Source of the DNA: JAATGI01 sp036510675
Lineage (GTDB): Bacteria > Pseudomonadota > Alphaproteobacteria > ATCC43930 > CGMCC-115725
Length of the DNA: 13,193 nt
Direction: 5' to 3'
Assembly (NCBI GenBank): GCA_036510675.1
Contig: DATCDN010000117.1
Span: forward strand, 1-13,193
The notes under the pieces: model-generated
What the model saw: only the letters and a program-made list of their open reading frames with translations
Told to the model about the DNA's origin: nothing
Databases searched by the model: none
In this document: piece after piece, positions 7,137 to 13,193 of the stretch
Layout: each line of letters begins with the position of its first letter
Position numbering within the stretch: position 1 is the stretch's first letter
Program-made: the position numbers and the translations under genes

Positions 7137-8000
7137 CTAGCGACCGCGGCCGAACAGGCCGTTGGGGCGCACCATCAGGATCGCCACCGTCACGCCATAG
7201 ATGATGAAGGCGCCGAGATAGGGAATGTAGTATTTGCCCAGCACGTCGCAGATGCCCAGCGCCAGCGACGCGGCCAGCGTGCCGCGAATCGACCCCAGCC
7301 CGCCGACCACCACGACCACCAGCAGATAGACCAGGTATTTCACCGGAAAGGAGGGATCGAGCCCAACCAGATAGATCGCCAGCCCGCCGCCCAGCCCCGC
7401 CAGCGCGCTGCCGATCGCGAAGGCCAGCATGAACAGCCGATCGATATTGATGCCGCAGCTGACCGTCATGCGCCGATTATCGACCGCGGCGCGAATCTTG
7501 GCGCCGAAGCTGGTCTTGTCGATGCCGAGCACCAGGCCCAGGGTCAGCAGCCCGCCGAACACGATCAGGAACAGCCGATAGGAGCCGATATCGAAAAAGC
7601 CGAGGTGAACGCGGCCCTCGAGAAAGGCCGGGACATGAACCGCCGGCGGCACCGCGCCCCAAATGAAGGTCGCCGCCGCCACCGTCATGGTGACGACGCC
7701 AATGGTCAGCAGGACTTGGTCGAGCTCATTGCCCCAATAGAGCCGCCTGAAGACGGTACGCTCGACGATCAGGCCGGCGACCGCCGCGCCCAGCGCCGCC
7801 ATGGCTAGCGCCGCGAAAAACGGCCAGCCATACCAGTTCATCAGCATGACGACGATATAGCCGCCCAGCATCGACAGCGAGCCATGCGCCAGATTGGCGA
7901 AGCCCATCAACCCCATCGTCACGGACAATCCGCCGGCCATCAGGAACAGCAGCACGCCGTAGGCGATGCCGGCGCCGAGGATATTGACGAAGTCGGCCAT
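7137..8000 (-). CDS. livH: ABC transporter permease, LivH type
   Basis: A 287-residue membrane permease of the BPD_transp_2 family, a typical LivH length. The N-terminal GLSVTMGLMGFANLAHGSLSMLGGYI (about 24-49) is diagnostic, and the conserved VVVVVGGLGSIRGTLAASL stands near the C-terminus. About seven to eight hydrophobic segments are visible. ATG 8000 begins 21 bases after the stop of the nearer binding protein; an AGGA sits very close to the start, so the ribosome site is weak. With LivM it forms the channel that receives ligand from the periplasmic binding proteins. Confidence 0.93.
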   Translation of the reverse strand: MADFVNILGAGIAYGVLLFLMAGGLSVTMGLMGFANLAHGSLSMLGGYIVVMLMNWYGWPFFAALAMAALGAAVAGLIVERTVFRRLYWGNELDQVLLTIGVVTMTVAAATFIWGAVPPAVHVPAFLEGRVHLGFFDIGSYRLFLIVFGGLLTLGLVLGIDKTSFGAKIRAAVDNRRMTVSCGINIDRLFMLAFAIGSALAGLGGGLAIYLVGLDPSFPVKYLVYLLVVVVVGGLGSIRGTLAASLALGICDVLGKYYIPYLGAFIIYGVTVAILMVRPNGLFGRGR

Positions 8001-8021
8001 GATCCTACGAAGCGGCGGGCG

Positions 8022-9212
8022 TCACTTAACCTGCTCGCCAAGATCGTTGACCATCGGGATGGTGTCGAACTCGACGTTTTGCAGCTTGCCGTCCACTTTC
8101 TCGGCCCGGCGGATATAGATGTTCTGCACCATGTCGCGGTTTTGATCGATCATGACCGGCCCGCGCGGCGATTCGAACTTCATCCCCTTGAGCAGCGCCA
8201 TCGTCTTGTCCGGATCGATCTTGCCGTGCTGGGCCGCGACCAGAAGATAGACCGCGTGCATCGCGTCATAGGCCGACACGGCGATGAAGTTGGGACGCAT
8301 CCCCGACGGCGCGACCGCCTTGAACGCCTTGACGAAGGCACGGTTGAGTGGGGAATCGTGCGCCTCGGAATAATTGAACACGGTGATCATCCCGAGCGCG
8401 GGATCGCCGAGCTGGTCGAATTGATTCTCGTCGGTCAGATCGCCGGTGCCCAGGACCTGAACTTGCTTCTCGGTCAGGCCGGCGTCGCTATAGGCCTTGA
8501 GGAAGGCAACCGGATGGCCGGCCGCCGGCGCGAAAATGAAAATCGCCTGTGGGTGGGCATCCTTGGCGCGCTGGACATAGGGCGAATAGTCGGGCGTCAC
8601 CATCGGTGGCTTCACCTCGCCGACGATCTCGCCGCCCGCCTCGGTGAAGGTCTTCTTGAACACCCGGCCGGCCTCCAGGCCGGGCCCGTAATCGGTATAG
8701 ATCGCATAGACTTTCTTATAGCCGTGCTTGGCCGCCCAGACGCCAAACGGCGCGACCTCCTGACCCGTCGTGAAGCCGAAGCGCGCCATATAAGGCGCGT
8801 GATCGAGAACGCGTGTCGTCGCGGCGTTGACGATCAGCACCGGAACCTTCGTCGGTGTCGAGACCGTCGCCGCGGCGAACGCCTCCGGAGTCAATGCCAG
8901 TCCCAGCATCAACTCGACCTTGTCGCGCGATACCAATTCCGCCGCCACCCGCCGCACCACGTCGGCCTGGCCCTGTGTATCGCGCCGCAGCAGCACGATC
9001 TTGCGCCCCGCGACCGTGTCGCCATGCTGCTGCATGTAGGCGGCCAGGGCGGAGTCGGTTTCCTGACCCCACGCGGCGGCGACGCCAGACCGGGGGCCCA
9101 GCACGCCGATCTTGAGCGGCGTCGCGTCATCCGCCCGTGACGCCGCCATCCCGACCGCAAGCAGCAACGCCGCGAGCGGCAGCCCCGCAATCCGCGCGAC
9201 CCGCACCTTCAT
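8022..9212 (-). CDS. Periplasmic substrate-binding protein of Liv-type ABC transporter (copy nearer livH)
   Basis: A 396-residue type I periplasmic binding protein (Peripla_BP_6). The signal peptide has basic residues then LPLAALLLAVGMA, with likely cleavage after SRA (residue 27). The mature part begins TPLKIGVLGPRSG, a common Liv-type opening. IYTDYGPG, PDYSPYVQRAKDA and the C-terminal GMKFESPRGPVMIDQNRD are shared with its neighbour. It captures ligand in the periplasm and delivers it to LivHM. The start is ATG 9212, six bases after GAGGAG; the ATG at 9218 directly abuts that Shine-Dalgarno and is less likely. It is a tandem paralogue of the 9236-10429 gene, differing in parts of the predicted ligand-contact region (for example LGLALTPEAF versus IAGDYTPNAL). 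The subgroup often takes up aromatic acids or other carboxylates as well as amino acids, so the ligand is open. Confidence 0.9.
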   Translation of the reverse strand: MKVRVARIAGLPLAALLLAVGMAASRADDATPLKIGVLGPRSGVAAAWGQETDSALAAYMQQHGDTVAGRKIVLLRRDTQGQADVVRRVAAELVSRDKVELMLGLALTPEAFAAATVSTPTKVPVLIVNAATTRVLDHAPYMARFGFTTGQEVAPFGVWAAKHGYKKVYAIYTDYGPGLEAGRVFKKTFTEAGGEIVGEVKPPMVTPDYSPYVQRAKDAHPQAIFIFAPAAGHPVAFLKAYSDAGLTEKQVQVLGTGDLTDENQFDQLGDPALGMITVFNYSEAHDSPLNRAFVKAFKAVAPSGMRPNFIAVSAYDAMHAVYLLVAAQHGKIDPDKTMALLKGMKFESPRGPVMIDQNRDMVQNIYIRRAEKVDGKLQNVEFDTIPMVNDLGEQVK

Positions 9213-9218
9213 CACCAT

Positions 9219-9224
9219 CTCCTC
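9219..9224 (-). promoter_or_regulatory. Ribosome binding site that decides the binding-protein start
   Basis: GAGGAG directly precedes ATG 9218 with no spacer but stands six bases before a second in-frame ATG at 9212. The second fits normal spacing and gives a normal signal peptide (MKVRVARIAG). Confidence 0.65.
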
Positions 9225-9235
9225 AAATGTCAGGG

Positions 9236-10429
9236 TTACATCTTCACTTGATTGCCGTGATCGTCGACCATCGGAATGGTATCGATCTCGACATTTTGCA
9301 GCTTGCCATCGACCTTGCGCACCTGGCGGACATAAACGTTCTGCACGATGTCGCGATTCTGATCGATCATGATCGGCCCGCGCGGCGATTCGAACTTCAT
9401 TCCCTTGAGCAGCGCCAGGGTCCTGTCCGGATCGAGCTTGCCGTGCTGAAGCTCGACGACTTTGTAGATCGCCTGGAACACGTCATAGAGGCACGCGCCG
9501 CCGAAATCGGGGCGGGTGTGGGGCGGCGCGAACTGATAAAAATCCTTCACGAACTTGCGGTTGAGGTCCGAATCATGCGATTCGGCATAATGGAAGACGG
9601 TGTACATGCCCAAGGTGCCGTCACCCAGCGCATCGAACTGATTCTCGTCGGTGAGATCGCCCGTCGCCAGAATCTTCACCCCCGCTTCCTTGAGACCCGA
9701 ATCCGAATAGGCCTTGAGAAATGCCTGGGGGTGCTCGCCCGCTGGCGCGAAAATGAAGATCGCCTGCGGATTGGCGTCCTTCGCGCGCTGGACATAGGCC
9801 GAATAGTCGGGGCTTCGCAGCGGCGGCTTGACCTCGCCGACCACGGTTCCGCCGGCCTCGGTAAAGCTCTTCTTGAAGGAGGCACCCGCCTCGATGCCCG
9901 GACCGTAGTCGGTATAGATCAGGAACATCCGCTTAAACCCGTGCGCGACGGCCCACCGCGCATAGGGCACGGCAACCTGACTGGTGGTGAACCCCAGACG
10001 CACTTCGAAGGGGGCGCGCGCGAGAATCGAGGTGGTCGCGGCGTTGGCGATCAGCACCGGCACCTTCGCCTGCGCCGACGGCCCGGCCATCGCCAAGGCA
10101 TTGGGTGTATAGTCGCCGGCGATCATCATATCGACATGTTCGCGGGTGATCAGTTCCTGCGCCAAGCGATGCACGACATCGGGCGCGGGGCCGGTGGTAT
10201 CGCGCCGCAGGATCACGATCTTGCGGCCGGCGACGACATCGCCATGCTCCTTCATGAAGGCGGCGACCGCGGCATCGGCCTCCTGGCCGGTCAGCGCGAA
10301 CGCGCCGGAATAGCCGGTGAACAGGCCGATCTTCAGCGGCACCGGATCGGCGGCGCGCACAGCTCCGGTAGCCCCCAACGCGATCCCCGCAGCGATTGCC
10401 AGGGACAATACGAATTTGCTCGCCAGCAT
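9236..10429 (-). CDS. Periplasmic substrate-binding protein of Liv-type ABC transporter (first copy)
   Basis: A 397-residue type I periplasmic binding protein. The signal peptide is MLASKFVLSLAIAAGIALGA, with likely cleavage after VRA (residue 26). The mature start PLKIGLFTGYSG and the segments KVPVLIANAATT, IYTDYGPGIEAG, GDLTDENQFD and GMKFESPRGPIMIDQNRD mirror the neighbouring binding protein; by eye well over half the positions match. ATG 10429 follows GGAGG by five bases, so the open frame that extends to 10897 is antisense-like noise over the Rieske gene. It is the first gene of the six-gene transporter operon, 23 bases ahead of the second copy. A tandem pair suggests two ligands or affinities served by one set of permeases and ATPases (inference). 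Context points to a carboxylate or aromatic acid. Confidence 0.9.
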   Translation of the reverse strand: MLASKFVLSLAIAAGIALGATGAVRAADPVPLKIGLFTGYSGAFALTGQEADAAVAAFMKEHGDVVAGRKIVILRRDTTGPAPDVVHRLAQELITREHVDMMIAGDYTPNALAMAGPSAQAKVPVLIANAATTSILARAPFEVRLGFTTSQVAVPYARWAVAHGFKRMFLIYTDYGPGIEAGASFKKSFTEAGGTVVGEVKPPLRSPDYSAYVQRAKDANPQAIFIFAPAGEHPQAFLKAYSDSGLKEAGVKILATGDLTDENQFDALGDGTLGMYTVFHYAESHDSDLNRKFVKDFYQFAPPHTRPDFGGACLYDVFQAIYKVVELQHGKLDPDRTLALLKGMKFESPRGPIMIDQNRDIVQNVYVRQVRKVDGKLQNVEIDTIPMVDDHGNQVKM

Positions 10430-10504
10430 AATTTCCTCCCGTCTTTTCTGGTCGCGGCTCGCCATTTTCGGCAAGTCCATTCGGCGTGAGGAAGCCACAA
10501 TACA

Positions 10505-10536
10505 CCTGCTCGAAGCAAGGTCTTTCGCTATGCGAA
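10505..10536 (-). other. Two small hairpins in the gap between Rieske and transporter genes
   Basis: The 116-base gap 10430-10545 has no gene. Just past the Rieske stop are two adjacent inverted repeats: TTCGC/GCGAA around 10524-10536 (three-base loop), and TGCT/AGCA extended by a wobble and a C-G pair around 10505-10519. Neither is followed by a T-run. They could slow decay or weakly reduce read-through between the oxygenase and transporter genes, or be chance. No convincing promoter was found in the gap. Confidence 0.3.
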
Positions 10537-10545
10537 GCGGCGGCG

Positions 10546-11829
10546 TTATTCCGCCGCGGCCGCGAATTCCTGATGCTCCGGCGCCAGATCCTGCCACCGC
10601 TCGCCCGTCGGAATATCCTGGTCGCGCGCCAGAATTTTCGTCATGTCCGCGATCATCAGACCCGGCGGCGGCGAGCCCGCCTCGTCGAGCAGCAGCGCAT
10701 CCATCAGCCGGCGGCGCAGCCGCACCACCGCCTGATCGGCGGCGACGAGATGCTCGCGCGAGCGGTCGAGGATCGGCCCCGCCGCCAGCGCCATCACGGC
10801 GTCCTCGCGCTGAATCCCCCAGAGGCCGGTCCAGCTCTGGTTCATGCTGGCGCGATCCTGGCCCAGCCGGGTCGCCCAGGTCGCCGTGAATTCGCAATCG
10901 GTACGCGAATAGAACCGCGTATCGTCGAGCCCGACCACCTTGGTGATCTCCTCGTCGTTCAGCGGGCGGTCGCTATGGGTCACGATATAAGTGGCGGTGG
11001 ATTCATCATCCATCGGCGTCTCGAACACGTTGAAATAATAGAATGTCGCGGGAATGACCCGCAGCGTCGGCAGAATGAACGGCGTGACCCGAACATTGCG
11101 CAGGCCGCGCCCCGCCCCCTCGCCCATCGCGTCGCGGATCGCGGCGTAGTGATAGCCGAAGGGCGTATCCTCGATTTCGAGGCTCGGCGCGTTGTCCTCC
11201 ATCACCGCCGCGTCGAGCACGCCGGTATCGGTGGTCTGGCGGCGCGACCGCCAGCTTGGCCGCACCTGGTTGGTATGGAGAATGCCGACATGCGAGCTAT
11301 CGACGCCGCCCTCCGCCAGTTGCAGATAATTCGCCTGGACATTGATGCGATGAATGATTCGATGGCTCTCCGGCACCTCGTCATAAGCGAAGCGGCGGAA
11401 CGGCGGCTCCTGTGCCGCCTCGCCGATATAGGCCCAGATCAAGCCCGATTGTTCCCGCACCGGATAAGCGCGCGCCTTCAGCACCTGGCACAGCCGCGGA
11501 TCGGCATGGTTCGGCGTCTCCAGCAGCGTGCCGTCCACCGCGAATTTCCAGCCATGATAGAGACAGCGGATGCCGCCCTCCTCGACCCGGCCCAGTGCCA
11601 GCGAGATGCCGCGATGCATGCAATATTCGTCGAGCACGCCGACCTTGCCATCGCTGTCGCGGAACACGACGAACGGGTCGCCCAACAGCTTGGTGCGCAG
11701 CGGCGCGCAATCCGGCGCCGGCAATTGCGCCGACGTCGCGATCGGATGCCAATAGCGCCGCATCATGCGGCCCATCCGGGTGCCCGGCCCGACCCGGCAC
11801 AGCGTCTCATTGTCTTCGCGGCTCAGCAT
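10546..11829 (-). CDS. Rieske non-heme iron oxygenase, alpha subunit (phthalate dioxygenase type)
   Basis: A 427-residue terminal oxygenase. The N-terminus MLSREDNETLCRVGPGTRMG and RRYWHP match the phthalate 4,5-dioxygenase/vanillate demethylase-like branch. The Rieske [2Fe-2S] cluster ligands are Cys70 and His72 (CMH) and Cys89 and His92 (CLYH). The mononuclear iron site is in GGVDSSHVGILH, with His180 and His185, and the third ligand is probably Asp343 in QREDAV. It would add oxygen to an aromatic ring or remove a methyl group, using electrons from a reductase; no reductase or ferredoxin gene is in the window. GGGAGG lies four bases before ATG 11829. The next gene upstream is an aldolase-family protein and the next downstream is the uptake operon, which supports an aromatic carboxylate pathway. 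The substrate is not determined. Confidence 0.92.
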   Translation of the reverse strand: MLSREDNETLCRVGPGTRMGRMMRRYWHPIATSAQLPAPDCAPLRTKLLGDPFVVFRDSDGKVGVLDEYCMHRGISLALGRVEEGGIRCLYHGWKFAVDGTLLETPNHADPRLCQVLKARAYPVREQSGLIWAYIGEAAQEPPFRRFAYDEVPESHRIIHRINVQANYLQLAEGGVDSSHVGILHTNQVRPSWRSRRQTTDTGVLDAAVMEDNAPSLEIEDTPFGYHYAAIRDAMGEGAGRGLRNVRVTPFILPTLRVIPATFYYFNVFETPMDDESTATYIVTHSDRPLNDEEITKVVGLDDTRFYSRTDCEFTATWATRLGQDRASMNQSWTGLWGIQREDAVMALAAGPILDRSREHLVAADQAVVRLRRRLMDALLLDEAGSPPPGLMIADMTKILARDQDIPTGERWQDLAPEHQEFAAAAE

Positions 11830-11849
11830 GGTTCCTCCCCGAAAGTCGT

Positions 11850-11912
11850 CAGTTATCAGTTATCGGTCGTCAGTTACGAATCTTCTAACTGATAACTGAA
11901 GACTGATAACTG
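11850..11912. repeat. 27-base imperfect inverted repeat built from CAGTTA units
   Basis: Arms 11850-11876 and 11886-11912 pair over 27 positions with two mismatches and three G-T wobbles, around a nine-base loop. Each arm holds short direct units of the type CAGTTATCAGTTA. It lies in the 99-base gap between the aldolase-family stop and the Rieske start, ending 21 bases upstream of that start codon. Being transcribed, it would form a strong leader hairpin. CAGTTATCAGTTATC-type units are seen as intergenic repeats in diverse bacteria (from memory), so it may be a mobile short repeat rather than a regulator. Confidence 0.75.
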
Positions 11913-11924
11913 TGAACCGTCACA
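11911..11924. promoter_or_regulatory. Possible FNR/CRP-family site, TGTGA-N4-TCACA
   Basis: TGTGA and TCACA flank four bases (ACCG), a 14-base geometry like FNR/FixK sites but with CRP-type half sites. It sits just after the aldolase-family stop and at the outer end of the repeat hairpin, upstream of the Rieske gene. A similar half-site pair with N6 spacing occurs upstream of the aldolase-family gene. Confidence 0.25.
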
Positions 11925-11928
11925 AAAT

Positions 11929-12663
11929 TCATGCCTGCTCCCACCGCCGATACGGCATGCAGGCGCGCAGACACCAATATTCCCAGGCGCGCTCGACGCC
12001 GACATAGGGGCGCGGGCCGCCATTGACCTTATCGACCTCGCCGCGCGACAGAAAGGTGACCGGCCCCAGCGCCGCCGCCTTCATCTGCAATTCGGCATTG
12101 ACGTTAAGATAGACCGCGACGCTGACCGCCTCGCGGATGCTCGGCGCGACAGCGACGCAGCCATGCCCGCGCATCAGCGCGGTCGGATTGGCGCCGAGGC
12201 CGCGCGCCAGGTCGCGCCCCATGGCCATGGTCGACACCAACATATCGGTGTCGCCAAATTTGGGCTGGGTGTCCCAGATCGGCACCTCGTGCCCGATACC
12301 GGCGCAGGTATGCATCACCGGCCGCAGCGGCACGCCGGTAATGCCGAAGGGAATGACGTTGTGACTGTGATTGTGGACCACGGACTGGACGTCCGGGCGC
12401 GCTTCATAGATGGCGCCATGGATGAAGCGTTCGAGATAAGGCTTGCGGCCCCGCGCATCCACCGCCTCCCCCTCGAGGGTGAATTCCATGATGTCGCCAG
12501 CCTCGATACATTCCGGCGCCCGCGCCCGCGACAGCAGAAACCGCGCCGGATTGTCGGGATGGCGGACGCTGACATGGCCATAGGCATCGACGACACCCTC
12601 CGCCGACAGAATGCGGTTGGCCGCCACCAGGTCCTCGATCGCCCATTCCAGTTCAGCCGTCAT
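11929..12663 (-). CDS. Class II aldolase/adducin family protein, possible decarboxylase
   Basis: A 244-residue metal-dependent enzyme of the FucA/AraD fold. Visible elements are AYGHVSVR (28-34), Glu78 in YLERFIHGAIY, the metal pair His97 and His99 in VVHNHSHNV, and His167 in LMRGHGCV, so the zinc-site histidines are all present. The family includes sugar-phosphate aldolases and epimerases, and also 3,4-dihydroxyphthalate decarboxylase (PhtC type). Next to a phthalate-dioxygenase-like Rieske gene, the decarboxylase or retro-aldol option is attractive, but is inference. ATG 12663 is preferred: GGAGG lies ten bases upstream, whereas ATG 12672 would leave only one base after it. It is the first gene of the minus-strand catabolic stretch and diverges from cysD. 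A CRP-type palindrome stands 21 bases before the start codon. Confidence 0.88.
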   Translation of the reverse strand: MTAELEWAIEDLVAANRILSAEGVVDAYGHVSVRHPDNPARFLLSRARAPECIEAGDIMEFTLEGEAVDARGRKPYLERFIHGAIYEARPDVQSVVHNHSHNVIPFGITGVPLRPVMHTCAGIGHEVPIWDTQPKFGDTDMLVSTMAMGRDLARGLGANPTALMRGHGCVAVAPSIREAVSVAVYLNVNAELQMKAAALGPVTFLSRGEVDKVNGGPRPYVGVERAWEYWCLRACMPYRRWEQA

Positions 12664-12684
12664 CGCGCGCATGCCTCCGCCGAT

Positions 12685-12708
12685 CCGGTGTGAACGCTAT
12701 CACACCGG
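12685..12708. promoter_or_regulatory. Perfect operator-like palindrome with TGTGA-N6-TCACA core
   Basis: Nine-base arms CCGGTGTGA and TCACACCGG flank six bases (ACGCTA). The inner half sites and spacing equal the consensus of CRP-family activators. It lies 21 bases upstream of the aldolase-family ATG, between that gene and an AT-rich region likely to hold its promoter. At that position the bound protein would more easily repress than activate the minus-strand gene. A GntR-type or other dimeric regulator cannot be excluded. Confidence 0.6.
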
Positions 12709-12717
12709 CCGCGCGTG

Positions 12718-12780
12718 GCATAAATACATAAAAAATTTGTAAGACAATTTCCAAATACAGTTCTCATATGGAAATAGGTT
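12718..12780. promoter_or_regulatory. AT-rich divergent promoter region with inverted repeat
   Basis: This stretch is strikingly AT-rich against GC-rich surroundings. It separates cysD (plus) from the aldolase-family gene (minus), so both promoters probably lie here. Inside it, ATTTCCA (12747-12753) and TGGAAAT (12769-12775) form a seven-base inverted repeat with a 15-base centre, a possible regulator site for cysD. On the minus strand TTGTCT (12747-12742) is a weak -35 candidate, with only poor -10 matches near 12726-12719. No convincing sigma-70 pair was found on the plus strand. Confidence 0.4.
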
Positions 12781-12815
12781 GCCCCGTTCCGCCCGATTGA
12801 TTAGGTTCCCCGCCC

Positions 12816-13193
12816 ATGCCGCTCCTGACCCATCTTCAGCGCCTCGAGGCCGAATCCGTCCACATTATGCGCGAGGTGGCGGCCGAGTGTGCCAATCCGG
12901 TCATGCTTTATTCGATTGGCAAGGACAGCTCGGTGATGCTGCATTTGGCGATGAAGGCGTTCTATCCGGCCAAGCCGCCCTTCCCGCTGCTGCATGTCGA
13001 TACCACCTGGAAATTCCGCGAGATGATCCGGTTTCGCGACGAGACCGCGAAGCGGCTGGACCTCGACCTGATGGTTCACATCAATCAGGAGGGTATCGCG
13101 CAGGGTGTTGGACCGTTCACCCATGGATCATCGGTGCATACCGAGATCATGAAGACGGTATCATTGAAGCAGGCGTTGGATAAGTACGGGTTC
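12816..13193 (+). CDS. cysD: Sulfate adenylyltransferase subunit 2 (CysD), 5' part
   Basis: The first 126 residues match CysD closely: LQRLEAESVHIMREVAAE, NPVMLYSIGKDSSVMLHLA (PP-loop type nucleotide motif SIGKDSS at 33-39), KAFYPAKPPFPLLHVDTTWKFREM and HINQEGIAQGVGPFTHGSSVHTEIMKT. The gene is cut by the window end; full CysD is about 300 residues. With CysN (or a CysNC fusion, expected downstream) it forms the heterodimeric ATP sulfurylase that activates sulfate to adenosine 5'-phosphosulfate in assimilation. An in-frame TGA at 12798 and absence of other starts fix ATG 12816. The Shine-Dalgarno is poor (AGG about 12 bases upstream). It is the only plus-strand intact gene and belongs to a separate, housekeeping sulfur unit. 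Confidence 0.95.
   Translation, partial: MPLLTHLQRLEAESVHIMREVAAECANPVMLYSIGKDSSVMLHLAMKAFYPAKPPFPLLHVDTTWKFREMIRFRDETAKRLDLDLMVHINQEGIAQGVGPFTHGSSVHTEIMKTVSLKQALDKYGF

Noticed and set aside
10430..10897. Extension of the first binding-protein frame to 10897
   Set aside because: A clear signal peptide and GGAGG precede ATG 10429; the extension lies over the Rieske gene and the gap.
265..11892. Many long open frames on the plus strand (for example 1587-2897, 2925-3770, 7884-9140, 10486-11892)
   Set aside because: They lie opposite genes with intact family motifs, have compositions rich in Arg, His and Ala expected of antisense frames in GC-rich DNA, and show no domain of their own.
12801..13124. 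Minus-strand open frame opposite cysD
   Set aside because: The plus strand carries a clear CysD sequence with conserved motifs; the antisense frame has no recognisable domain.

Overview
This is a GC-rich window whose gene content and style (dense co-directional operons with ATGA overlaps, complete branched-chain-type ABC operon, SDR/thiolase genes, a transposase remnant of a type I associate with alphaproteobacteria) suggest an alphaproteobacterium. The taxonomy is an inference; no rRNA or marker gene is present. All intact genes except the last lie on the minus strand, so they are transcribed from high to low coordinates.

Layout, left to right. Bases 1-198 hold the C-terminal end of a DDE/integrase-core (IS481-like) transposase that has lost its stop codon, followed by a short perfect palindrome (224-241). 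Bases 277-4518 are a compact five-gene minus-strand cluster, in transcription order: dienelactone-hydrolase-like enzyme, MFE-2-like SDR (3-hydroxyacyl-CoA dehydrogenase type), thiolase, HdeD-like membrane protein (TTG start) and a second SDR. Stops and starts overlap or nearly touch except for 25 bases after the hydrolase, and a TATAAT hexamer sits upstream. The set looks like acyl-CoA/beta-oxidation-type catabolism.

Bases 4631-10429 are a six-gene ABC uptake operon of the branched-chain amino acid (Liv/HAAT) class. It has two closely related periplasmic binding proteins in tandem, two permeases (livH, livM) and two ATPases (livG, livF). Upstream on the same strand are a Rieske non-heme iron oxygenase alpha subunit of the phthalate-dioxygenase type (10546-11829) and a class II aldolase/adducin-family protein (11929-12663). 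A 27-base imperfect inverted repeat made of CAGTTA-type units lies between these two. Together they suggest uptake of an aromatic or other carboxylate, ring hydroxylation or O-demethylation, and retro-aldol cleavage or decarboxylation. Carbon could then pass to the hydrolase/SDR/thiolase set. The substrate cannot be read from the sequence.

The last 530 bases hold a divergent intergenic region and the start of cysD (plus strand, cut by the window end), the small subunit of sulfate adenylyltransferase. The intergenic region has a perfect palindrome with TGTGA-N6-TCACA (CRP-type) geometry just upstream of the aldolase-family gene and an AT-rich stretch with a second inverted repeat nearer cysD. 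I saw no tRNA, rRNA or CRISPR array. No wholly unknown gene system is evident; the more unusual points are the operator-like palindromes, the repeat hairpin, the duplicated binding proteins and the enzyme combination.
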